64,000 nt of DNA from Anaeramoeba flamelloides (GCA_027625915.1 JANTQA010000047.1:11222001-11286000), one strand, 5' to 3'. Positions 42,291 through 54,210 are shown, counted from the first letter of the stretch. Translations and numbers: made by a program. The notes: a model not told the origin generated them from the letters alone.

Positions 42291-44029
42291 TTTATGGTCA
42301 AAATAATTTTTTTTTCTACAAATTAGTAAATTTTTGAGTTTATTATCATTTTTTTAAAGATTTGATCCTGAACGCCACTTTTTACAAAACCAATTACTAT
42401 ATGTCCTTAATAAAATTAAGCACTATTTTTTTTTGATTAATATTTTTCAAAATTAAGCATATAACATAATTCAATTAACCACTGGGATAGATTTTTTTAG
42501 AATAAAAACACTCTCAACTTTTGAATATCGAAAATATTTTTTGAAATTATTGTGCACTTTTTTATTTTTTTTTGAAAAATTGAGGTTGAGAAAATTTTGA
42601 AATCAAAGAATAAGCTAATATAGTAAATTAGAATACTTTTCCAGAAAGTTTATCTTTTTAGTTGGACTTTTTTTTTAATTTTACCATTTAAAAATAAAAA
42701 AAACATTTGAAGACCAAATTAGTCAATTTTGTGAAATAAAAATTCCCATAATTTAGAATTTTTTTTAGTAAATGAGTTAAAAAAAGATATTGTATAAAAA
42801 TATACATAATTTCAACTTTGAATTCGTTCATTTTGGCAAAAAAATTTTTCAAGAAAAAGTTAAATTGAAACATTATTTATTTTTATTTTTTCATTTTGAT
42901 TTTTTGATTTTTTTAATGGAAGATATTAGATCGGTTTTTCATTTTTAGTGTTTTTTTGGGTCATAGGGAAAATTATTCTTTCAAAGTATAAAATATTTAT
43001 ATTCATACTTAATCCCTTAGGATGTTCAAAACATTTGAAGAATAAGAAATAATTTTTTAAAAAAAATCATTTCAAATATTTCGGAAACATTTTATTTAGT
43101 CGAGTTATTTGACAGAATTCTTCCTATTTGATTTTGAAATAATAATAAGATTGATCCCTTCACTGATTTGGAAATTAGTAATAGGTCACTTTAAATAATA
43201 TTTCAATGAAGGAAACAAAATCAAATATTTTATCAATACATTTTACAAATATTTATAAAAAAAAGAAGAATTATCAATTCTTTTTTTAGAAGAAAAGAAG
43301 GTACTTTTTTTCTTTTTAAAGAAATTATTTCGATTATTGGATAAACGATAGAGTAATTTTAATTATATTTATTTTTTGATGTTTTTTTCATTGATAAATA
43401 GAGTCCATACGTCCACACTTGATGAGAGAAGATTAAAATTCAAAGGTAATTTTTAGATTTTCAACTTCTAAAACTTATAATTTAATATAAATTTACTTAA
43501 TTGAAATTATTTTTCATTTTTTCTTTCTTTTTTATCTTTTTCTTTTTTCAAATCCAATAGAAAATGATGGTAATTGAATACGTAATAATTCACCAAAACA
43601 CAAGTTAAATGTGTTTTAAAAAAAATGAAAAAAAAAGGTTTTATTAACTAAAATCTTACATTTTTTTCAATAGAATTAACACTTTTTTAATTCAAACAAA
43701 AATCTTCAAATTCTTCAATTGTTTTTGATCAGTTGAAAATTCAACTTTAAATATATAAAAATTAAAACAAACAAATCATTTTTTTTTGGAATAGAAACAA
43801 AATTTAAAAAAAAAATCAAAAGATCACAAAATATTATTTTTTGCCTGAAAAATAAAAAAAAATTAAATAAAAAACAAAATTGTAAGGTCGAAAAAATGAA
43901 AATTAGTTACTTTAAGGCTCGATCAATTTACTGTGTATTTGCTCCATACTAAAAGGGGGGACCAGATAAAAAGATTTTCAATCACCAATAATAATTCGAC
44001 AATCTCTGATTAATAATTGGCATTCCGCT

Positions 44030-44125
44030 GTCGTTCGGTTTTTTTTTTTAATTTAAAAGCAGTGAGTACAATCTTTGGTTTTACTCTATTTTTTTGAATT
44101 AGAAAAAACCTAGACACTACCTCTC
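44030..44125. mobile_element. Dispersed repeat family F, fragment 4
   Basis: Shows TTTACTCTATTTTTTTGAAT then TAGAAAAAACCTAGACACTA, matching the right end of copy 1 (CTCTATTCTCTTGAATTCGA then GAAAACCTAGGCACT). Only this end is recognisable. Confidence 0.4.
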
Positions 44126-44569
44126 TCATAGTGGTGCACTTTTCACTTGAATTTTTATATTTTTTTTTACTATCATAAGGATTTTTTATTTTCAATTTTA
44201 TAATATTAATTTTTTATTTATTACATTAAGTTTTCTAACCATAAGAGCTTTGATGAAAAATTCTCGACAAGAAAATTAAATTTCATAATTTTGATTAATC
44301 ATATTAAAGAGTTTCTGAGTATTTTTTCAAAGAATAACTTTTTCATCTTTTTTTGTCTAATATTTTTGATAATTTAAATATACGTAATGTATAAATATAT
44401 ATATTTCTTCATCCAAAAGTAATTTGCATCCTTAAAGAGGTATAATTTTCGAATTAAAAGTTATTTGGCGTTGCTAAAAACCTTTTATTATTTCAATAAA
44501 GTAATTACTTGAAAACTATGATTTTTAATTGAATCGAATATTTATTCTTTATTTTTTTTTTCTTTTAAG

Positions 44570-45767
44570 GAAGTAAGTACATTTTACCATTTTGAAATAT
44601 TTTAATTGTGTGAACATACTGAAAAATATTTTTTGAGTACCAGCAGATATTGAAACTTTGGAACCAAAACACCATTCTCTAGATCTATTTTTGAAAAGAA
44701 TCAAAGTAATTCCGAGTTGAATCTTTCATTTTTCAATTTTTTGAACATTTTTTTTGATTCGATTTTTGAGTTTTATTAAATTTGGTTTTGGATCTAGAAA
44801 TGTGTTTATACGAACGATTGAAATTAATCAAACAAAAAACCAAAAAAATATACCCCAAAAGATGTGTATTTGAAACAAATATTTTCTTTTGGAAGAACAA
44901 ACATGAAAGATCACATTTCCAAATAAATTTGTTTAAATCAAGAAAGAAAAAAAAAAAAATCGATAAAAGCCTATTTTCGAAGATTGGTTGTCTTTATCTT
45001 CTTAGTTTTTCTGAATCCAAACTATTTTTTTCCTTGAATTTTTGGTCCCATTACTATTTATTATTATTTTAAAAAGCCTTTTGTGGCAAATTTGCTTTCA
45101 AAATTCTTTTTTCAAAAATTTTTATCAAACTAAATTCAAAACAAAGAATATTATTTCAAAAATTAAAATAAAGGGGGTTGAATTCTTGGAATCAAAAAAC
45201 AGTTACAAAAGATTCAAATCAAAATAATTGAGAAATTCAATAACAAATTTCAATCATATTCAAAATTTTTTTGAATTACTCATTTTAATGGAAAATAAAT
45301 AATTATAAAATCAAACGAATTTGTCCAATAAACCCTTATTCTCAAGAAGAATTAAAAAAATCTCTGATTTTCTGAACTAAAACTAGAATTAGATGACATA
45401 AATGAAAATGAGATTTTTATTTTCATTTTGGAAATTCTTTCGAAATAAACAGTAATTTGTTTATCAAAAATTTTTCAAACAAAATTATTTCCATAAAAAA
45501 TTAAAAATAAAACCAAACAAAGAATAAGTAATTCTGTCAAATGTTATAGATAAGATCAAGTAATAAATGATTTTTATTTATTTTTTTTTGATCAATTTTT
45601 TCATTTTTTTGATTTGCGTTTTTTTATTTGGTATGAAAATATCTTATACTAGGATATATTTGACTCTAGTATTTATGAAAATATCAATGTATTTGGTTAA
45701 ATAAATGATTTGAAGAATTCAGTTTCACATAAATGGTGGCACTCAAAAAATGAAAAATGTACTTAAC
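44570..45767 (+). repeat. Dispersed 1.2-kb repeat, copy C
   Basis: Most complete member of the three-copy family. The left end (AAGTAAGTACATTTTACCAT) and the right end, reversed (GGTTAAGTACATTTTTCATT), are inverted repeats of about 20 bp. Shared interior blocks with copies A and B include GGATCTAGAAATGT, TTTGCTTTCAAAATTCTTTT and AAATGATTTGAAGAATTCAG. Only short open frames, whose similarity to copy A follows the DNA, so I do not call a gene. Confidence 0.6.
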
Positions 45768-45916
45768 CCCTTAAGTTGAAATATATTTTTTATTTATTTG
45801 TCCTTTAAGAAAAAAATAGAAAGTTTACTTCTCTTAAAATAAAATCAACCAACCAATAAAAAAACAACAATATTAAGGATTATTTATTTATTTAGTTATT
45901 GATTATTAAAAACTTA

Positions 45917-46490
45917 TTAATCAAGTTCACTGCTATCAGAATATATATGTGTATTAATATTTTGTTCATGGCTACTGGAAAATTTGATTTGATTTCCAAA
46001 TAATAGCACAACCATTGATAAGGTGGGGAGAATTTCAAGTGTATTACCAAGAAAATATGGCCAAATAGTAAATTTGGACGAAAACCAAGCCAATTGGGTA
46101 TTTTCGACAAAGCATTTTGTAAGGATAAAATATATGGAAAAAATTGCAATGAGCAGCATTATAATACCATCAAAATTCAAAACTCGAATCAATTTTCTTA
46201 GAAAAAGTGATGGTGCTGAATTAAAATTCAATGGGAAGCTTCTTTTTAACTGTCTAGCCAATCTAAAACAAAAAAAAGCTGTTGTTACAGAAATTATTAC
46301 CAATACCGCATCATACAAAGCTGAAATGACCCTTTGGCTGGTACCCTCAGTTTCCATTAAACCCATTGTTAGCCCCATGATAATGAAAAAAAAGAAGACA
46401 AGACTTGTACCGCATCTAACCCATAGCTGTTTCAATTGTGGTAAATTTTGTTTATTATTTATATTTGAAAAGCTTAAATACATTCGGTAT
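45917..46490 (-). CDS. Multi-pass membrane protein, possibly THH1/TOM1/TOM3-type, 3' exon only
   Basis: Open frame of 188 codons from the Met at 46483, preceded by a splice acceptor (CATAG, exon from 46490), so this is the last exon of a larger gene. Four hydrophobic helices (about residues 26-43, 52-74, 105-124 and 143-163) are separated by basic loops, notably FRLARQLKRSF and FLRKLIRVLNF. Spacing and motifs (a GRLFxML-like basic loop after the second helix, then VEILPS-like LEILPTLSMVVLLFG) resemble the last four helices of the seven-helix THH1/TOM1/TOM3 family. The C-terminus is Ser/Asn-rich. The remaining helices should lie upstream. Hydrophobic coding-like pieces exist at about 47968-48340 on this strand, but I could not join them in phase. 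Family assignment is tentative. Confidence 0.55.
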
Positions 46491-46634
46491 CTATGAATTT
46501 GAATTTTTGATTTAGAGATTAAGAAAATAAAATTGAAAATCTTTAGAAATTTGTTTTTAAATTTTTTTTTTTCATTTTTTTTTTATCGTACACAATAGTT
46601 GATGGTGGAGTAATAATTATATATAAACCATTTT

Positions 46635-47790
46635 ACAGTCAAAGGGGCCCAGTTGTAATGAATGAATTACTTATACATTTAACAAGGTTTGAATGGATAT
46701 TAGAAGAAAAAAATTAATTTATAAAGTAAAATTTCAAAATTAAAAACATTTTTTCAAATTTTACTTGTTTTATTTTTTTCTATTTTTTCATTGATCAAAG
46801 CAGATTCCAAAAAGTGGGACAAATTTATTTTAAAATATCTTTATTAAACTCAATCGCTAATAAAACTATTTGAATATACAAAATTATTCACAATTATTGA
46901 TTGATTCTTGATAATAATTCAATTTGTTTGTTAGTATTGACATTACATAAATCAAAGATATTAAAATTTGTAACCTAGGTTTTATCGGAGATTTTTCAAG
47001 TAAGAAAATGGCTTCTTTTTTTCTTTTTATTTGAAAAAATCATTTTCCTGGTAGCTTTAATCTTTGTAGAATTTCTAATAGAATGGGAAAACTGATAAGT
47101 GTGTTTTATTTTTTAAAAAATCATTTCTCTCCTTTTCATATTTTGCCCGTTTTTTATTTGAAATTAGTTGTGTATTGTTTTCTCCAAAAAAAGTGTTATT
47201 TTTTTTTTTTTCATTTTTTGGAAATATTTCATCCAACATATTTGGAAATAAAGACCAATAGATATTGATTGAATCAGTATTAATATCACTCAATTTGGAA
47301 TTTCCCATTTATGAATATATCCACTAACAAAGGTGATTTTTTAAGCAATGTAAAAAAAATGTCACACTTTTTTGGAAATACCTTATATTTGTTTTGCAAA
47401 TTAATTTTTGATTGCAAGATCTATAGTCGCAATAGCTAAAAACGTGTTATTATAATGATATTAAAACAGTGAGAACGATTGTAGAGTAATCCTATTTGTT
47501 TCAATTCGAATTTTCACTGATATTCAATCGAAGTACAAAATGATTGTTGTTGTTTTTCTCGATATAAACACAAGATTTTTAGGTTTTTCAATTATTTAAG
47601 AAAATATATTGATTTATTAGTTTTACTTCATACTGGATACTAGCTATTCTTTGAGGTGTATTATTCTTCCTATTTCTGATTTATTCTTCAAAGGTCAATT
47701 AATAAAAATAATTGATATTTGTAAAAAAATTGTTGGGCCTCTTTGACAGAAACAAAGTTTAAAAAAACTGATTATTTTTCAATGGGTTGC
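46635..47790 (+). repeat. Repeat R2, copy 2, interrupted
   Basis: Same order of landmarks as 30455-31020, from AAACCATTTTACAGTC to CTTTGACAGAAACAAAG, but split at 46804-47378 by an S-family element that is absent from the other copy. About 575 bp remain once the insertion is subtracted. Confidence 0.6.
46804..47378. mobile_element. MITE family S, copy 1, inserted in repeat R2
   Basis: Ends TTCCAAAAAGTGGGACAAAT on the left and, reversed, TTTCCAAAAAAGTGTGACAT on the right. It is the inverted counterpart of 61965-62536, with shared interior blocks ATTCTTGATAATAATTCAAT, TTGTTTGTTAGTATTG and TTTTATCGGA. The 30455-31020 copy of R2 supplies the empty site. Non-coding; the minus-strand frame in it (47075-47308) is fortuitous. 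Confidence 0.65.
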
Positions 47791-48744
47791 AAGGTTCTGT
47801 ATGACTTTTTTTTTTTTATTTAAAAACTTAGATATTTGTAAAATTTTCTTTTTTTAGTTTAAAATTATTTTTTTTTTTTTTTATTCTTCACCACTTGAGA
47901 GTAATAGGAAGTTATTCCAACCGAATAAAAAAAATCAATCAATTTTTTTATTTTATTATTAATTTACCTGACAATAAACCAAAAATAAAACTAAAAACAA
48001 AGAGCGAAAAAGTGTATTATTTTTCCCCAATTACTATTGTTTAATATTTGGAAATAATCCATCATAATCAAATCTATTATTGGTTAGATTTTCAAAGGGG
48101 TACTGGTAGTCTACCAATGATATCATTACTAAAACAAAACTTAATGATTAAAAATTGAATGATAATGATAGCAAATATTTTTATTGAGTTAGCCTGAACT
48201 CCAACTCTCGGTGAGATATGTAGTTCTTATTTTTGAAACAATCCTTTCAATGTAAATTCAAAATAAACAAAAAACAAAAATAACATCATTTACTTTGTGT
48301 TTTGGAACCACTTTCTTGTTTTGTTGACTTTACTTTAATTGGTGATCTTGTTTTCACTTTTAGAAAAAAAAAAAAAAAACAATACAAAATGCCTATTATC
48401 AATTACTTTTATGATCAAATCTTCTCTGCTTGAATGGTGATTATTATATAACCAAACACATTCTATTATATAAAGTTTTTAAAGTTGATTAAAGGGTATC
48501 TATGAAAGAATAGAATATAAAATTTGGTAAAAAGTACAAAATTTTTCATTTTTAATGAAAATTGTTTTTCTACAATTTATTTTTGAATTTTTTCCTAAAT
48601 AATTTTTTTTTCATTAAAAATGATAATTTGATTCTGTTCAGAGTTTAATGATCATTTCTGGTGTCGTGTGAATGTTTTTTACTTTGCAATCTTCTCGTGA
48701 AAATGTTAAATTAATTGACTAAGGAACAAGACATTACATTAAAA

Positions 48745-49570
48745 ATTTTCTTTTTAAAATGGAAAAAAAGAATGTTATAATTTTTATGGGTGCCTAATAC
48801 CAATTAAAAACGAATCAATATATGATGCATAATTATTTTAAAAAAAAATCAACTATCAAAATTGAGGACATTTTTTAGGAAAAAAGAACCAAAGAGCGAC
48901 ACACAATTTTCAATTTAAAGTGTCGTTGATTATATAATTTTGAATACAAATGTATTAATTTCCAGTGTAACTCTTTGGACGCTTTTTTGAGATCTAGAAG
49001 ATTTTTTTTTTTTTCATTTTTTTCATTTTTGAAATGAGTTTATGTTCAACAAAAGAATCTAATAAAATCTTTAAATTGTCAAAAATCTCAAGTGTTGTAG
49101 AATAACCACAAATTGGATTAAATTCGAGTAAATCGATTTTGTACTTGATGAATAATGATTTATTTCAAATTGAAGAAATTTAAGAATGAGGAAATATAAA
49201 ACAAGAAAAAGAGTGGGTTTTTGTTTTTGACAAACTTTGAATTATCAGTATTCGAAACTCTTTTGAAAATTGTTTTGCTACAATTTCTTTTTAATTTTTT
49301 TCATTATTTGGATCCTATGAAAAATTTTTCTTTGTTATTTGAATTTTATTAAGATCCAGTAACAGAGATCCTAATAGAATTTTTTCTTAAAGTTTTGTGA
49401 ATTTTTTCAACCCAAAAGAATTCCGATTTCACAATATCATTTTGATTCGTGAATAAGCCATTCCTTGAGTATGGAACAAATTCGTGGCAGTGAATAGGTC
49501 CTTAAACGATAAACTAAGAATCTCAATTTCTCAAGAAAGTTTTTTGAATCTTGAGAAACCTTTTATATAA
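48745..49570 (+). repeat. Long direct repeat, copy 2 (partner 3541-4330)
   Basis: Collinear with 3541-4330 over about 800 bp (GGTGCCTAATACCAATTAAA, AAAGAACCAAAGAGCGAC, GATCTAGAAG, ATTTGGATCCTATGAA, GAGTATGGAACAAAT). No terminal repeat and no protein seen. Confidence 0.55.
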
Positions 49571-50505
49571 AAAATTAACAAACCATTTTTACACCAAAAA
49601 AAAAAAAATTGAAGTTCTTTTTAAAAGGTTGATTCAATTTCAAATGGTGAAAAGTCAAAGTTTCAATAGCCCGTCATCGAATTATCCTATTTAATTCTTT
49701 TAGCAACCATATGGAATAATATTGAGAGTCATTTTATCAAAGTGTAACCAAAAAAGTTTTCAATTTATTAATAAAACAACCAACATCATTTTAGGCTACC
49801 ATTTAAAAACTTTTTTATCAAGTATTTTTTTAAAAAATGGATTTATTTTTTTGGGTTTTCACTTTTTGAAAATAATGATAATCCCTGACAAGATTTTTAA
49901 TTGTGAATATTAGGAAAATTGTTGTGTAATTTCTTTTATTTTCAATCAAATCCTTTTTATAAATAACCAATTTTTTTATGATCCTAGTAATAAACCTACC
50001 CAAAGTTCATCAAAGTAGGGTATCTCTAGAATACTCATGTAATTGTTTGATAGCTAAAGTAGATCAACTTTTTTTGAAAAACAATCGAGTTTTATAGAGG
50101 TTTGCTAGAGTTTGGAAAATGATAATTTTTATTCTTGTTTTTTTGATGTATTGAATGGTGTATTTGAACAAGTGTGATTTCATTAATCATCATTCTAATA
50201 AGTGGGTGAGTTATAATATAAAAAGTTGGGTTCTTAAAAAAAGGATTTTGTTTTAAATAAAAGAAATTACTCAACAATTTTCATTTATATTAACAATTAA
50301 AAACCATATATAGGATTTTTTTCATGTTAGACATTTTTTTTAATACTTTATAAATATTTTACTATGATCAAACACATATGGTCTCTGAACATTAAAACTT
50401 AAATATGACTAATTCTGCATAACTCTACTTCTTTTTTTGTTCAGGAATTGTTGTTTGAATCACAAAAATTTTATACATAATTAGATTTAATTGGGTGTTT
50501 GAAAT
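49571..50505. other. Gene-free stretch
   Basis: Contains M3 copy 2 (49865-50334); the rest is featureless A+T sequence. The open frames here are inside the repeat. Confidence 0.6.
49865..50334. mobile_element. MITE family M3, copy 2
   Basis: Left part AATCCCTGACAAGATTTTTA then ATTGTGAATATTAGGAAAAT; the right end in reverse reads GTCTAACATGAAAAAAATCC. It is the reverse complement of 60505-60972 almost throughout, including the derived end GTCTAACATG, so these two copies are more closely related to each other than to 25231-25919. Non-coding. Confidence 0.65.
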
Positions 50506-51460
50506 AATCCCGAAAATAGCCCAAAATCGAAAAAACCCAAAATTTTTTTAACCACTTAAAAACACTTTTTGAAGAACTTTTAATAAACCCGAAGTGTACA
50601 GAGATAACTGTTTAATGTAAAATAACAATTTTACTTTAAAATATTTTTTTTTTTTGAATTATTCTACTATAAACCTCTCTGAAGAGTTTATCATATCTTT
50701 TGAGTATATTTGAGTATGTTAGTACTTGTTAGGAAAGTAAAAGTGTATACCAGAGTATATATGTATGTTTGGGCTTTGGCAGTGGATTGTGTTGTTCGGG
50801 TATGTTTGGGGTTTGGATGGGTTGTGTTGGGATGGGTGTTAAAATTAAACCAATTTCTCTTCTTGAATGGGAAGGTTAAAGAAGATTTGGCTTGTGTTGG
50901 ATTGGGTAGTGGATGGTTCGGGCTTGTATGATTAGATATTACTCAGTTATTTTTAGATTAAAAAATGATTAAAAAATTATGAGTAATGATACATAATTAG
51001 AAATTTTCTTGATAAGACTCGAATACTTCTGATGACTGTATCTATTTTAGATGCTCTTTGAATTGGAAGTCTCAAATTTAGTCACTTCAAAATTCTCTTT
51101 TTAACAGATTAGACAAGACATTTGTCTATCCCTTAACAATAAATCCGATATTCTCTTTATAAAGACATTTTCTCTCATTAGTATTCATCTCATTTAGCAA
51201 TGTTCAGAATCTGTTTTAATACATCTAAGATACCAATTCCTTTCATACAAAATGGTTTGAAATATTATTTCCCATAATTAGCAATTTTTCACATTTTCTG
51301 ATTTTTTCAGTTCAGAAAAAATTTATTCTACAAAAAAATTACAATTTTATCATTAACTGGGTAGCAAAAACTAGAGTTTCTTAAAAGTTGTTCAAAAAGT
51401 GTTTTTTGGAGGTTAAAAAAATTTTGAGTTTTTTCGATTTTGGGCTATTTTTGGGAATCT
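50506..51460. mobile_element. Inverted-repeat element enclosing a G/T-rich island
   Basis: Arms of about 85 bp: GAAAATAGCCCAAAATCGAA then AAAACCCAAAATTTTTTTAA and ACACTTTTTGAAGAACTTTT at 50512-50580, with the reverse complement at 51375-51460. Between them, 50720-50930 is strongly G/T-rich on the plus strand (TTTGGGGTTTGGATGGGTTG and similar), unlike anything else in the window, and 51095-51200 has a protein-like stretch after an acceptor (ACAG-IRQDICLSLNNKSDILFIK). Either a non-autonomous transposon carrying captured sequence or the remnant of a larger one. Confidence 0.5.
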
Positions 51461-51759
51461 TGGAGAGATTCGATCCAATTCGAATAAAAACAAAAAGATT
51501 CAGGAAGATTTTTGAAGTCGTTTGGGTGTTTAGTTGGATTTGTTTTAAAGTTTATTTGATCACGTGTGTTTCTAAAAGAATTTTTCCAGTTGTAAGGAAT
51601 TTGACGAAAAAATAATGTTCTTTGATTTTTTTTTTCTTGTTTTTGTGAATTAATTTTTTTTTTTTAAAGACAAAAAGAATAAAAGAAAGAAACAAAAAAA
51701 ATAAATAAAGCCAGAAAAAAAAGAAAAGAAAAGAAAGGAAAATAATTTTACAATTCCAG

Positions 51760-51953
51760 AAGGATCAATACAAAACTTGAAAACATAAAAAAGTCTGCCA
51801 AGCCTGAACAAAAGTTTGATGAAGGTAAAGCAAAATTCTTTTTCTTTTTCTTTTGATGAGAAATTAGGATTATCTCAAGGAGAACAAAGAAAAAACAACC
51901 AGACAACACAAAAATATAAACAACCTAAATCCAAAAAAGGAAAAAAAAAATAA
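51760..51953 (+). CDS. 3' end of a possible small Lys-rich gene
   Basis: Two open pieces join in phase across a 43-nt GT-AG interval (51825-51867). The first, after CCAG, reads RINTKLENIKKSAKPEQKFD; the second, GLSQGEQRKNNQTTQKYKQP then KSKKGKKK, ends at TAA (51951-51953). Codon use and residue diversity are gene-like, and the matching phase supports the intron, although it is shorter than the secure introns in this window (at least 88 nt). Upstream exons were not found. The basic tail suggests nucleic-acid or ribosome association, but no family was recognised. Confidence 0.35.
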
Positions 51954-52317
51954 GAAAAAAAAGAAAAAAATTTGTTGGAATAAAAAGCTAATTTTGGGAA
52001 AATTATAAGAAAATTATTACCAAACGATAGTCAAACAGTACGAGCTTTTGAAGTGTTCTAATAAGAAGGAATAAGCAAAAGAAAAAGACAATTGTATAAA
52101 TAATAATAAGTGCAATTGAGGAAATAGCTGTTTGTAGTTCTATTGTCATTTAAAAAGCTAAAAATCGTTATACTCGACACAAAAATCTAAAAGTATAAAA
52201 AATGATTTTTTGGGAAATGGATAATTTATTTCATGTGGTGTTTTAAATATAATCGAGAGATCAAACCAAAATTAATTCAAGAGCAAAAAAATATTTAACT
52301 AATTATTCCGACAAGGA

Positions 52318-52533
52318 TCAGAATTGCAAACAAGTAATAATATTTTCACTCACATTTCTTTTCATTAAGAGAAATTTTTTGTCTTTTCTCTTACTAGGGA
52401 GTTTTTGGGTGGTAATACGGATACTTTGTATTTGTTTTTTCAGATGCTGGTATTTCAATTCTAAATGAGAAACATTTTTCACCTCTAATCCAATATTTTT
52501 CTTTGCTGGTTTTTGAATTTTAAAATGGTACAA
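52318..52533 (-). CDS. Lys-rich coding-like ORF, unidentified
   Basis: 71-codon minus-strand frame opening without a good ATG (TTG) and ending in TGA; TGA is rare among the secure genes here. Reads FKIQKPAKKNIGLEVKNVSH then LELKYQHLKKQIQSIRITTQ and KLPSKRKDKKFLLMKRNVSE. The middle could be a coiled coil. It may be an internal exon or a relic. No family recognised. Confidence 0.25.
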   Translation of the reverse strand: MYHFKIQKPAKKNIGLEVKNVSHLELKYQHLKKQIQSIRITTQKLPSKRKDKKFLLMKRNVSENIITCLQF

Positions 52534-53889
52534 AATTTAAACTTCATTTTCAGGATTTTTGATATTTTACTTTAATAAAAAGAGTTTTCTTAAGAAGATA
52601 GGTTCTAATTTGCGATCTATTTGATAAGGGAAATTAAAAATTCAGTAAAAAATTTCCCCCATTTATAATTCCAATACCAGTTATAAATTGAGTTAAAATA
52701 TTTAAGTAAATCAAGAGGAAAATTCAAATTGTTTCTTTTACATCTTGATATTTTTAAAGGACAAAATAAAAATCTGATTACTAAAAGATCAAACTGACTT
52801 TTATAGATCTTTTTTCAAATTTAATTATTATTTTTGAAAAGTTTTGATAATTATTTTTTTATTTTTGAAAAAGTTCTAAATTCAACCTATTTCTTAATTA
52901 TTATAAAAAATTATTTTCTTTCATAAAAATAAATCATAGTGTATATATAGAAAGTGTATAATAATCTGAATTTAACAAAAAAACACAAATTAACTATAAT
53001 TTTTTTTTAGAAATTACTTTATTAATAAAAAAAATTAAAATGATTTTGATAGAAATTTTTTTTGATTCAGAGTAGATTTCAATTCAATTTTTGATTTTGT
53101 TTTTAAAAAAAATATTTGAAAAAAAAAACAAACTATTAAATTAAACATTTTCTCAAAATATTTTTATTGAAAAAATCGAATTTTACACTAAGAAAAAAAA
53201 TAGATAAATATTTATTAAATTAATTATTTCCTGAAATATTTACTAAAGTCAAATAGATTATTTTAATATCAAGATTATGAAAAATAAATTGAAAATTTTC
53301 AATATTTTTTCTAGAACTATTGAAATGTCTTGAGAAAAAAAATATAGTTATATGTATATATATATATATATATGGTGAATTTATACAAAGAAGAGTGTAA
53401 TGAAAGATAAAAAAATCAAAAGAAAAGAAAGGAAAAGAAAAAAAAATATTGAGGAAATTTGTTCTTGTTATCCTATGAATAAAAAACAATTCTTTAGCGT
53501 ACTCTTTTTTTAAATGTTGAAAGGAAAACTATTATAAATTGAAGTTGATTTCCAAACCACTAGAAGAAAATAGATATTAATTTTTTTTCTTTTTGTTTGG
53601 ACAAATTTGAAATAAATGTTTAAAATAATATTTTTTTTTTATTAATCCGAAAGGCACGTTAATAAAAATTGATCAAGTTGTCTATTATTTCTTTCGGTCC
53701 CTATTTAAAATATAAAGGAAAAATTTGATTTGAGTTTTATCCATTACATGGTAATATCTTTTTAGGCTATGAATAAATTTCATGAATTTTAGAATTGTTG
53801 GGTTTGGAGGATAAATTAAATATCTTTGAGTTTACAAATAAAGAATTTTGATTTTTTAATTATTTTGAAATGTTTTTGTGGATCATAGT

Positions 53890-54210
53890 AGAGTGCCGTT
53901 AAGCACAGTAGAGTGTCTAGCTTTTTTGGGGTTCAAAAGAATGGAGAAAAATCAAAGATTTTGCTCAGTTCTTTTAAATTCTGGAAAAGCAAAATGTTTT
54001 TTTTTTTAATTTGAGAAATAAACTGAAAATTTAAGTAATTTTCTTTTTATTATATAAATTAAATAAAACCTAACAGTAGTTTTCTTGGGGTTTTATGTTT
54101 TATCAATAAAATATATTGATTTTCCAAAATAATAAAAAACACAAGTAAATCTTACAAAATTTCCCGCTCTTGGAATTCGATGGTCTATTTTATATGTATT
54201 GATAATTTTC
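53890..54210. mobile_element. Dispersed repeat family F, copy 5
   Basis: Begins GTAGAGTGCCGTTAAGCACA then GTAGAGTGTCTAGC, continues with TTCAAAAGAATGGAGAAAAA and TCTTTTAAATTCTGGAAAA, then AAAACCTAACAG and GATTTTCC. This order matches the left half of the 57628-58880 element. Confidence 0.5.

Larger units (their letters stand above)
41598..45916. other. Gene-free stretch between the Rab and the multi-pass membrane gene
   Basis: Convergent intergenic region. Contains an AT microsatellite (about 41633-41672), an inverted-repeat element (41855-42290), a fragment of repeat family F (44030-44125) and copy C of the 1.2-kb repeat (44570-45767). A short protein-like frame starting MKISYFKARSIYCVFAPY lies near 43896 but is too short to call. 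Confidence 0.65.
46491..48745. other. Upstream of the multi-pass exon: repeat R2 plus unresolved coding-like pieces
   Basis: 46635-47790 is repeat R2 carrying a 575-bp insertion. Between about 47968 and 48400 the minus strand has several short protein-like stretches in different frames: KTRSPIKVKSTKQESGSKTQ, SPRVGVQANSIKIFAIIIIQ, MISLVDYQYPFENLTNNRFD and LFRSLFLVLFLVYCQ just before a GT. They could be 5' exons of the multi-pass gene or a decayed neighbour; no consistent splice model was found. Confidence 0.35.

Noticed and set aside
46023-46496. 157-codon plus-strand frame
   Set aside because: Antisense shadow of the multi-pass membrane exon, which has the clear helix pattern and splice acceptor.
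50710-50931. 73-codon plus-strand frame rich in Val, Gly and Leu
   Set aside because: It follows the G/T-rich composition of the island, which gives long open frames by chance, and shows no domain pattern.
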